A DNA stretch of 64,000 bases from Agelaius tricolor (taxonomy: Eukaryota > Chordata > Aves > Passeriformes > Icteridae): NCBI GenBank assembly GCA_023055355.1, contig JALJCS010000024.1:7765501-7829500 (forward strand), given 5' to 3'. Numbering within the stretch: the first letter of the stretch is position 1; every line of letters begins with the position of its first letter. The notes under the pieces were generated by a model that had not been told where the DNA came from, did not search any database, and worked only from the letters and a program-made list of their open reading frames with translations. Positions 53,901 through 62,400 of this stretch are shown here, piece by piece. The position numbers and the translations under genes are program-made.

Positions 53901-56370
53901 GTCTTGTGGATGGAGAAATTATTTTATAAAAAATTCACAGAAGAGCATTTCATAGCATGGTTAAAATTGTGAGGTCTTAAGATATAAAATACAATGAGAG
54001 GTTTTTGGGAGGGGTGTTATTTCCCACTAACCCATCTGATACACTAAGGAGGAAAATATTAACAAGCTTTCAGGCCCACAGATCTTAAACAGAGGAGGCA
54101 AAACATGTTTGGAAGTGCAAACCAGGAGTGACACCTTTGTGTCCTAAACCTATGTGTGTGCAAGCACAGTGTGCCATTGTGACAGCATTATAAAATCAAA
54201 TATTCTTAAACGACCTAGGAAAAGTCTAGATTTGGGTGTCAGTAGGAATCTTGCCACCAACTTTAGTGGCTAGGTTGATGTCACCTTTGGTCATTGTCCC
54301 TGAATTTGGCCCTGAGTTGAGGGCAGCACTGGCCAGTTTCCCAGTGACAGCTTTAGGATTTCCCAAGACTTAAACTCAGGTGCAGATCATGGCTCTCTCC
54401 TGGCAAGGAGATCTGGTAGCTCAAACTGAATTAAAGGTCAGTCCAACTTGAGAATCCAAGCAAAAACTGGTAAAAATTGGAGACATAAACCAAAAAGAAG
54501 TAGTTTTGCTGCTGTGGAATCTTCCCAGCCTGCTGTGGCAGGAGGTTTGTATTTTAGATGCTGGATGAGAGAAGCAGAGCAGCAGTGACAGGGTACAGAT
54601 GCATGCGTATGCCACAATATCTACTGGATTGCTTCAGGAACAGTGGGCTTGCATCAATGTCAGCCAAGTCCAGTTTAATGTCCAGAAGTGCCTCATCCAG
54701 CCTCTAAACTGCACTTTTTTTTATGAGAGCCTGTTAACAGCTACCAGGCATAAAATCAAATAAAGGCCAATGGTTATGAGCTTGTAACTATAGGGAGGCC
54801 AAATGTGAGAATGAATGTAAAAGTACAATGAGCTGGAAGGAAAAAAGAAAATAAGGTGTCAGTATAATTTGCCAAGTTTCTATGAAAAAACACCGCACTT
54901 TCAATTCAAAAGCACAACTACACTTGATTTATTCACTGTTGTTCACCTTGCTCCTACCTTTGCCTCTCAGCAGACTAAGCAGATTTTCATGAGAGTAGAT
55001 TTCTTGTGTCTATGCCCACGCTCCATTCACATCTATATACATGAGCTGGAGTGGCATATGGCTCTTTAGGCAAACTGGATATCAGTTACACATAAAACCC
55101 AAATGTTATTTCCCTGGCTTTGGTGGAGTTACACACTGATTGTTTCAGCAGCACAGTACAATTTAAGTGCTAAACAAACCACAACAACACATGCATATTT
55201 TACTCCCCGTTTATTTTTTTCTATGTCCCAGTTGGCATTTTCTCATTAGAAATATGAAATCATTGCTCAGACATTTGCTTGTATCATTCCTTTTGCTATG
55301 AGTAAAGTTTTGAAAAGCTTCAATTCTTCTTATCTGGAGCCCCAAATTATTAGCTGAAAGTTTGAGCTCCAGTTCACATAACTTCAAGATACCCTTGCTC
55401 ATGACTTTGCAATTACTTTAATAATTTAACTGAATATCTTGAGGTTTTATGTCTCTGTCTGAATATCTTGTGTTTTATGTCTCTCCCTTTTTGAAAGATC
55501 CTAAATCCCAAATATTCATGTGATTTTGTAGCTGGTATTTACTAAATTTTAAACCCCTATTGAGCCAGTTAGATCAGACATTCTTTCACCCTAATCCCAG
55601 TCAGACCAAAGCTTAGACTTCAAATTCCTGTACCTTGCCCTCTCAGATTCTAGATACCATTATGAAACTTCCAAAAAGGAGGAACTGACCACAAATATTA
55701 GAAATCTGCTTCAGAGATTATTCAGGTTTCATGTCAAAAACATACTATTTGCTTCCTGTTTGAACTTTAAAAACCTCAGCTTCCATTCATTTAATCTTCT
55801 TGGGGCTTTGCAAGCTTTTTTAGAAGCTTTTTTCAGGTTGCTGTTTGTTAAAGAGGACTTGAGAGGACATCTGATTTCAATTTCATTTTGTTCTATACGC
55901 TACACTTTGTTAATGTGATTACTGCTTCCACATTTCAGTCTTAATTAGAATTCATTACCTGACAGAGCTTAATTTCAACACCATGTCCTTTCTCTTTTAC
56001 ATGCAGCCACAACATGTTCGCAAATTACACTTCAGGTGACAAAAAACCCTAACAACCAAACAAAAGAAAACCTTCAGAGTAAACTGCTTACAGAATAGGA
56101 TAAGAGGAATTTTTCTTCCTATCAAAACTAAGCATATTCACTTCCAAGCCTTCATAGTCCAATTCACGAAGTTACGCACGGAGAAGAGTGGAGCCAGAGC
56201 TGGTTGCAGCACAAAGGTAACTGGAAGCAGAATATATTTCCTTCTGCCTCCCTAAAGCCCGGGATATTCGGTTACAACTTGGGGATCGTTACACGCATTT
56301 TATTATAGTAAAGGCTTTACAGTTAAAGAGACGCTGCCTTGTGTGTAGGTGCATTCACTACGCACAGGTT
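47910..56370. other. Noncoding DNA immediately upstream of the ADRA2C CpG island
   Basis: No gene is supported. G+C-richer patches at 47980-48260 and 48680-48800 produce overlapping open frames on both strands below 95 codons. A polypyrimidine stretch lies at about 50331-50390 and a 29-bp-period duplication at 55430. CpG content begins to rise after about 56160, marking the island shore. Proximal enhancers of ADRA2C could lie here but cannot be recognised from one sequence. Confidence 0.55.
55430..55484. repeat. 29-bp-period imperfect tandem duplication
   Basis: CTGAATATCTTG followed by GTTTTATGTCTCT occurs twice (55430-55456 and 55459-55484) with a one- to two-base difference in the middle. 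No function is visible. Confidence 0.85.
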
Positions 56371-56375
56371 TGCGC

Positions 56376-56381
56376 TATAAA
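56376..56381 (+). promoter_or_regulatory. Candidate TATA box of ADRA2C
   Basis: TATAAA preceded by GCGC, at the upstream edge of the CpG island. If used, transcription would start near 56405-56410 and give a leader of about 1.1 kb, similar to the long leader known for mammalian ADRA2A. Many CpG-island promoters are TATA-less, so a start nearer the CCAAT box at 57033 is an alternative. Confidence 0.35.
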
Positions 56382-56880
56382 GAATACGACCGGAGCACCA
56401 GAAGTGAACGCGCACCAAGCTGTAACTCCCTTGGGGACACCGGGTGCAGACTCGGCACGGGGCAGCTGCCCAGGCCGGCAGGAAGGCACAGGGCAGCCGC
56501 AGGTCGCAGTCAGTGCCAGGGTGACGATGATGAAGGAGCGGAGGCAGCCCCGGATGCGGAGCAGCGCTCCCGTCCCGCCGCCGGACGGTCCCGGCCGGCC
56601 AAGGGCGCCCCCCAGCGGGCGAGGCGGGCGCTGCAGGCAGCGACCACCCGGGCGCCGCGCTCCGGGAGCGCAACCGGCGCCGCCGCTCCTCGCACCGATC
56701 GCTGCCGCCCCCATCGCACCGGCCCCTGCCACCCCCGCGGCGGCCGCCGCGCCCCCGCCGAGCCGCACCGGTCCCGGCAGAAACACCTGTCCGGCCGCCG
56801 AGCGGCAGCGAGCGCCGCAGCACCGCGCCGGCCGCTCCTCCCGTGGGCCGCCGCGAGGAGTCTCCGGTCGGGCCGCCTGC

Positions 56881-56909
56881 GGGGCTCGGGGCGCTCGGGG
56901 CGCTCGGGG
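56881..56909 (+). promoter_or_regulatory. Canonical G-quadruplex motif in the ADRA2C promoter/leader
   Basis: Four GGGG runs (56881-56884, 56888-56891, 56897-56900, 56906-56909) are separated by loops CTC, CGCTC and CGCTC. This satisfies the usual four-tract, short-loop rule with four-layer tracts. The 9-base unit GCTCGGGGC is repeated in tandem. Depending on the transcription start it would act in promoter DNA or in the mRNA leader. Confidence 0.75.
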
Positions 56910-57068
56910 CGCGGGACGGGCGCGGGCGGCGGCGCTCGGGGCGCTCCTGCGCCCGCCGGGGGTTCCGCCGGGGCGGGCGCGGCGGCCGCACCTGCGGGCA
57001 CTGAGCATGCGCGCGGCGCGGGGCACGCCGCGATTGGGAGCGCGGAGCCAGAGTGGGACGGAGCCGCC

Positions 57069-57099
57069 GGGAGCCGCTCCATGGGAGCCGCTCCATGGG
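57069..57099 (+). repeat. 14-bp tandem duplication in the ADRA2C leader
   Basis: GGGAGCCGCTCCAT occurs twice in tandem, followed by a further GGGA. Each copy ends in an ATG (57080 and 57094), so the duplication also doubles an upstream AUG if this part is transcribed. Confidence 0.85.
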
Positions 57100-57344
57100 A
57101 GTTGATGCCGACGCTGCTGCCGCCTCGGACCCCGCGCCCTGCGAGGATCCAGCTCCCGCCGGGGACTCCCGCCGGCCGCGCGGAGTCTTCTCCGGAGCCG
57201 CGGGCTGCCCGGAGCCGGGCATGACCGGGCGGGCGGCGGGGGCCAGCCGTGCCCCGCTGCCCCTTCGCCGGGGGCCGGGCGGAGGCGGCGCCGCCGCGCT
57301 CCCTGCCGCGCCGGGGGTGCGCCGCCCGGCCGTGCCCTGAGGAG

Positions 57345-57365
57345 CGGCGGCGGCGGCGGCGGCGG
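57345..57365 (+). repeat. (CGG)7 run in the ADRA2C 5' leader
   Basis: Seven uninterrupted CGG triplets followed by GGGG, about 150 bases before the receptor start codon. Trinucleotide runs of this kind in leaders can vary in length between individuals. Confidence 0.9.
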
Positions 57366-57419
57366 GGGAACGCGGGCGGCTCGGCGGCGGAGCGGCCGCG
57401 GGACCGGCGGCGGGGCGCG

Positions 57420-57485
57420 ATGAGGGCGGCGGGGCGGCGGCGGCGGGGCGGCGGGGCGGGGCGGGGGCTCCGCCGGGCTTTCTAG
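57420..57485 (+). other. Upstream ORF, 21 codons, arginine-rich
   Basis: An ATG at 57420 (G at -3, A at +4: moderate context) opens a 21-codon frame ending in TAG at 57483-57485, 25 bases before the receptor AUG and in a different frame. The predicted peptide is [21 protein letters not shown], with eight arginines. The same frame is open from an earlier ATG at 57249, so the peptide could be longer. A short arginine-rich leader peptide that represses translation is known for the mammalian beta-2 adrenergic receptor mRNA. A similar role here is inference. Confidence 0.45.
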
Positions 57486-57510
57486 GACGCCGACGCCCCG
57501 CACACCCACC

Positions 57511-58845
57511 ATGGATCTGCTGCTGTTGGTGAACACGAGCCTGGGCTCCCCCAACGAGTCCCTGGCGCTGCTCCCCGCCTCGCCGTCCTCCTCGGCCCTC
57601 CTGCAGCCGCCCTCCCCCTACTCGCCGGCGGCCGTGGCCGGCCTGGCGGCGGTGGTGGGCTTCCTCATCGTCTTCACCATCGTGGGCAACGTGCTGGTGG
57701 TGATAGCTGTGCTCACCAGCCGGGCGCTGAGAGCCCCCCAGAACCTCTTCCTGGTGTCCCTGGCCAGCGCGGACATCCTGGTGGCTACCCTGGTCATGCC
57801 TTTCTCCTTAGCCAACGAGCTTATGAATTACTGGTACTTCGGCAAGGCTTGGTGTAACATTTACCTGGCGCTGGACGTGCTGTTCTGTACCTCGTCCATC
57901 GTCCACCTGTGCGCCATCAGCCTCGACAGGTATTGGTCGGTCACACAGGCGGTGGAGTACAACCTCAAGCGGACACCGCGGCGGATCAAGGCCATCATCC
58001 TCACCGTGTGGCTCATTTCAGCCATCATCTCCTTCCCGCCATTGATCTCCGTGTACCGGGACCCTGAAGGAGATGTCTTTCCCCAGTGCAAGCTCAATGA
58101 CGAGACATGGTACATCCTTTCTTCTTGCATCGGCTCTTTCTTTGCCCCCTGCCTCATCATGGTGTTGGTCTATATCCGCATCTACCGCGTGGCCAAGCTA
58201 AGGACCAGGACCCTCTCTGAGAAGCGTACGATGCCAGAGGGGTCCTCCCAGACTGAGAACGGCTTGAGCCGCGCTGCCGGCGGCTGCACGTCCCTGAGGA
58301 TGCCGCTGGGAGAGAACGGACATTATTCGGCGCACCACTGGCGCAAAGCCTCTGAGCTGGAGGACATTGAGCTGGAGGAGAGCAGCACCTCAGAGAGCAG
58401 GCGGAGGCGGAGCCGGGAGGAGCATCGCCGCAAAAGCAAGAGCCAGTCCTTCTCCTACTCGTACTCCTCCAAGCACTCCAGTGGCCGCCTGTCCCGTGCG
58501 AGCAATCGCTCCATGCAGTTCTTCTCCTACCGCCGCCGCCGGAAGCGTAGCAGCATCTGCCGTAAGAAAGTTGCCCAGGCCCGGGAGAAACGCTTCACTT
58601 TTGTGCTGGCTGTGGTCATGGGGGTCTTTGTAGTTTGCTGGTTCCCTTTTTTCTTCAGCTACAGCCTCTATGGTATTTGCCGGGAGGCATGTGAGGTCCC
58701 CGAGACTCTCTTCAAGTTCTTCTTCTGGATTGGGTATTGCAATAGCTCCCTCAACCCAGTCATCTACACCATCTTCAACCAGGACTTCCGCAGGTCCTTT
58801 AAACACATTCTTTTTAAGAAGAAGAAGAAGAACTTCCGGCATTGA
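57511..58845 (+). CDS. ADRA2C: Alpha-2C adrenergic receptor
   Basis: Class A G-protein-coupled receptor for adrenaline and noradrenaline; the family couples to Gi/o, lowers cAMP and acts as a presynaptic autoreceptor. The 444-residue protein (human about 462) is encoded without introns, normal for alpha-2 receptors. Seven membrane segments lie near residues 41-66, 77-102, 112-136, 158-180, 200-224, 362-387 and 400-421. Visible landmarks are N60, D88, amine-binding D122, DRY 139-141, C115-C193 disulfide pair, S205/C206/S209 in TM5, CWFPFF 376-381 and NPVIY 415-419. N-glycosylation sequons are at N8 and N15. The third loop (about 228-358) holds an acidic-serine [10 protein letters not shown] tract like known GRK sites and an Arg/Ser-rich stretch. 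Subtype C is supported by the [14 protein letters not shown] start of TM1, YGICREAC in the third outer loop, [14 protein letters not shown], and a cysteine-free basic C terminus. The start is the first in-frame ATG and has a strong CACCATGG context. Confidence 0.98.
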   Translation: MDLLLLVNTSLGSPNESLALLPASPSSSALLQPPSPYSPAAVAGLAAVVGFLIVFTIVGNVLVVIAVLTSRALRAPQNLFLVSLASADILVATLVMPFSLANELMNYWYFGKAWCNIYLALDVLFCTSSIVHLCAISLDRYWSVTQAVEYNLKRTPRRIKAIILTVWLISAIISFPPLISVYRDPEGDVFPQCKLNDETWYILSSCIGSFFAPCLIMVLVYIRIYRVAKLRTRTLSEKRTMPEGSSQTENGLSRAAGGCTSLRMPLGENGHYSAHHWRKASELEDIELEESSTSESRRRRSREEHRRKSKSQSFSYSYSSKHSSGRLSRASNRSMQFFSYRRRRKRSSICRKKVAQAREKRFTFVLAVVMGVFVVCWFPFFFSYSLYGICREACEVPETLFKFFFWIGYCNSSLNPVIYTIFNQDFRRSFKHILFKKKKKNFRH

Positions 58846-59475
58846 GCTGGAGGGATGGATTTGCCTCGAGCGGGAGTAGAGTTAACAGAGAAGGCTCAAT
58901 GCTGGAAAAGAAGGGAGGGGAGAGAACGTGGGGCTTGGGCTTAGGGAGCGGGAAGAGGGCTCGCCCCCTCGGAGGAGCAGGGGGATGCTCTGGGGGACAG
59001 GGATGGTGTCAGGGGAGGCAGAGGGCACTCACCACGGTGCAGAATGGTGACATGGAGCTGGGGGAGCAGTGCTGGAGCGTGGAGGGGTGAAGGGGGAGGG
59101 AGTGACTGTGTTTGAACCCTGACAGAGGGCACGGGGAGCCCGCAGAGCAGAGTAGGCTGAGACGCTGAGTTTGGGAGGCAGTGAGCTTTCATGGGCTCTG
59201 GAATTTAGTGGGGAAACAAAAGGAGACATCAGAAGGAGAGGGTTAAGTGGCAGTGGTGGTGGAGATTTGAGTATATATAAATAGGGCAGCTGGGGCCTAT
59301 GGTGGATTTGTCCCAGTAAGAAATTGGCTTTTACTGCTTGTGTGGGCAAGGAGAGTGCAAAGTACCAGGCACTGACAGTGTTTTGAGTTATGAAAGGATT
59401 TAAATGTTTGCCAAAAAAACCCTAAAGAACAATCCAAACTCTTTTCTAAATAAACCTTTGTACTGTTAAAACCTT
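58846..59475 (+). other. Probable ADRA2C 3' untranslated region
   Basis: Runs from the stop codon to just past the first clear AATAAA. The first 250 bases are G-rich (many GGGG/GGGAGG runs, 58905-59100) and could form RNA G-quadruplexes. The end is set by the signal at 59449 and is an estimate. A later AATAAA near 59817 is an alternative. Confidence 0.6.
59449..59454 (+). terminator. Polyadenylation signal AATAAA for ADRA2C
   Basis: Canonical hexamer in CTAAATAAACC, about 600 bases after the stop codon, followed by U-rich sequence (TTTGTACTGTT, TTTTGCTC) that can serve as a downstream element. It is the first canonical AATAAA after the CDS. Confidence 0.6.
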
Positions 59476-62400
59476 CTGAATCATGATTTTGCTCAAGGGA
59501 TGAAGTCAAACAAAGCAAGGGGTTTTCTTTTCTTTTGGAGGGGTCTTTGCCTATAGATCTGGATGGGAAATATTTTTCCTATCTTCCCATAGTTTTTGAT
59601 TAGTCAGTGAGACAAACCCAGGAGTGTTGCATTTTTTCATGAAATATGAAAAAGAACACATATACCCCATGACCTCATTTCCTCCTGCTGGATCACCAGG
59701 CAGTAAATTCCTGCTCCATCCTTCTCAGATCAGTGACCTAAGGACCTTGCTGTCCTGGAGCAGATAGTGAAAAAAAAAATATTCTGGTGAGCTTGCCTAA
59801 CATGTTTTGAGATAAAATAAAATTAAAAAAAAAAATCAACTTTCCACTTCTATGTGCCCAGGGGAACTTTTCCTCCCCTTTTTTCAGTCTCCCTTCAAAG
59901 GCTAATCTCAGGGCTGGATGTGTGCTCCTCATTCTCAGGCAGGCAGTTGAAGGCATTCTGATATGCAGGTTTTCAGAGGAAGAGCAATCACCCCACTACT
60001 AGGGTCTTTATATCCTTCATATTTACAGTCTTAGAGCAATTAAATCCTTTTTATTTATTTTTTAATGAGAAGCATACATTGCAGATTGTCAGCGGTGTAT
60101 GTGAACAAATCTCAAAAGGAGGTGCAGCTGTTCCAAACCTTTGGTGTTAATGTTGCTTGCTTTCCCTTCTTCTGTTTGCATTTCTAGTTTATGATTTTAG
60201 AGGATTTTCTTGGGAGGAGAGGCAGAAGAGGGGAGAATAGCTTGGAAAGTTATTAAAGCAAACTGTATTTCCCATGGGTTTATAAAATATCATAAACTGC
60301 AATGAAAAAAATGAGAGACAGGGACTGGTGTCTACATTCATCACTGAATGCATACCAAATGTAAGAGTGAGCTGAGCATTTACATCCCTTCTTCAGCTGT
60401 GCTGCTGCAAGGTGTGTATTCTGTACATGGAGCAAATACTCCTCCTTTCTGTGCTTATCACTCCTTCCATAGGCAGCAGGATTTGGCATCTGCCTCAAAT
60501 GTGCCTTTCCACAGCAAGCAGAGTGAAATCTAATCCCATATAACAGACTCCTTAAAACAGCTGAATAGAATATATTGAGGAATCATCAGATATCCCCTTC
60601 CTTATTCCCTCTGTTCTGTCTGAAAGGTGTCTGTAGGCTCTTCTTGTAAATTCTCTGTATCATAAGGAAAAAGGATAGAGCAGTCACTTTGTTTCATCAG
60701 TTTTTCATAATAAGCATTTGGTTCGCTTAACCCTGGCAAAGGAGACTGTCAGTGGCTGAGGTTCTGGTTGTTCCTTCAATAGACAGTTTAACTCAAATTC
60801 AAGTGGGACTTCTGCTGAAGTGGGGATGAGATGATTGCATCAAATGCATTAGAAGTTTGCTGGATTTCGCTAAGTAAACAACTGAGATGTTTTCAAAGTC
60901 CTAAATCTGTAACTTATCGGATGGTTTCTTGAAATAAGGCTCAGAGTGTGAAAAGATTTGAGCTTTGTTTAAATAACAAATGGTTTGGTACAAATTCATA
61001 CCTGAGACAGATAAAGGAGAAATAAAAATAGCAACTGAGAGGAGAAAATTACAAGCCATTTCTCTTTTGCAAAACAGAGAGTTCTTATTAAATTAAGTCA
61101 AGAAGAGCTGAAACTAGCTCTTATTATTTTTAGGTAACAATGTAGCTAAAAAGTTCAGTTTGTTTACTCTGAAAAAACTATATAACCACCAGAGCAACCA
61201 AAGCAACATATGGTACCTGGCTACTACCTCTGAGCTCCTGGACAGCTTCATTAGAGGTGCCCATTCCTGCCAAATGAAGGTCTGAGGTCTGCTTTTGTCA
61301 CTTAGTGCTGCTCCCTTAGAGGGGTTTCCCAGTCTGCAGACTCACAGTGGTTTGTTTTACAGTTGCACTGCTTTTGAAATGAGCTCTGTGGCCTCCAAAC
61401 ACAGTCCTTCCCCCTCTGTTTTCCTGGTAGAATTCAAGTAGTCTATGGAAATGAAATTCTGACGGATTTTACTGGGCATAAGATATATATGAAATGACTG
61501 ATGTGCCTTAAAAGTAAGTTCTTTGCAGTAAAAATATTCCGTGGTCATTATACACATTAAAGAAATAATGCTTCAGTTTTTTTTTCACTTCCAAACGTTT
61601 TAAAGAGATTGGTGCAGATACTGAATATCTATAAGCAGCAACATAGTTAAAACCAGGGTATTTCTATGCTTATAATTTTTCTCGTCACAGTTACTCATCT
61701 GATTCAATGCCTCAAGAGGGTCTAATTTCTTCTGAGCTAAATGAAAAGTAATATTCATTAATAAAGATGTGCAGTTTACACCCCTTTTAAGTGCATTTCC
61801 CTCTAAATTAGTCAATACAGATGATTTCTATAAAAATTGTTTTTAATGTAACTACTGAATATGCTTCTAGTAAAATGGGGCTGATTTACTTTTTTTAACT
61901 ATAGTGGTCTCTTATTACTTGTAATAGCTGAAGGCTGGAATTTGCAACATATTGTGTGGTGTTAACTTTCCATAAAAAGTTTTCAGCTCTGCTACTCACA
62001 CTGTGGTTGTGCTTCAACTATAAGCTGGCTAATAGTGTCTACAGGAGAAAAATAGTCTATGCAGCTTTTGCTTAAGAAAAAGGGAGAAGATATGTGTAAA
62101 ATGTGCTGAGCTGTTTCTTTGATCAGATATGATAAACTGGTTGAAACACTCACTCTCTACTGTTTTGGAAGAATGAAATATTGCTACTAAGCCATATCGA
62201 TTTTAACAAGTGCTTGATCTTTAACTCTTCATTTGCTCATTTCACCATGAAGAAACATTTCTGTCAGTCTTAAGTGAGATGTTGATGTTTCATTTTCAGT
62301 TTTCTGAGTGGTGCTGTTGTTGGTTGGCTATTGAAATATTGAACAGTGTAACTTAGCTGGGATGGGAACTCGGTGCTGCTGTCCCTCAGCCACCTCTGTG

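Larger units (their letters stand above)
56440..58600. promoter_or_regulatory. CpG island covering ADRA2C promoter, leader and most of the CDS
   Basis: Very high G+C and dense CpG begin near 56440 and continue through the start codon well into the coding region. The contrast with the AT-rich, CpG-poor upstream 56 kb is abrupt. The densest part is 56560-57480. It contains GC boxes (GGGGCGGGGCGGGGG at 57450-57464), an inverted CCAAT (ATTGG at 57033-57037), a GCATGCGC element near 57006 resembling an NRF1 half-site, and a G-quadruplex motif. The open frames in all phases here, including a 398-codon antisense one, reflect the scarcity of AT-rich stop codons. Confidence 0.92.

Noticed and set aside
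56341..57224. Plus-strand open frames of 254 and 291 codons upstream of the receptor
   Set aside because: They overlap each other in different phases and have low-complexity composition typical of a CpG island. I treat them as leader or promoter sequence.
56358..57554. 398-codon antisense open frame across the CpG island and the ADRA2C start
   Set aside because: All six frames are open here because the sequence is so G+C-rich. The predicted protein is Pro/Arg/Ala/Gly repeats without any domain, and it overlaps other equally open frames.
58390..58842. 150-codon antisense open frame within ADRA2C
   Set aside because: A shadow of the receptor coding sequence on the opposite strand.
59271..59283. 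TATATATAAATA as a promoter TATA box
   Set aside because: It lies within the probable ADRA2C 3' UTR with no downstream gene, so AT-rich chance is the simplest explanation.
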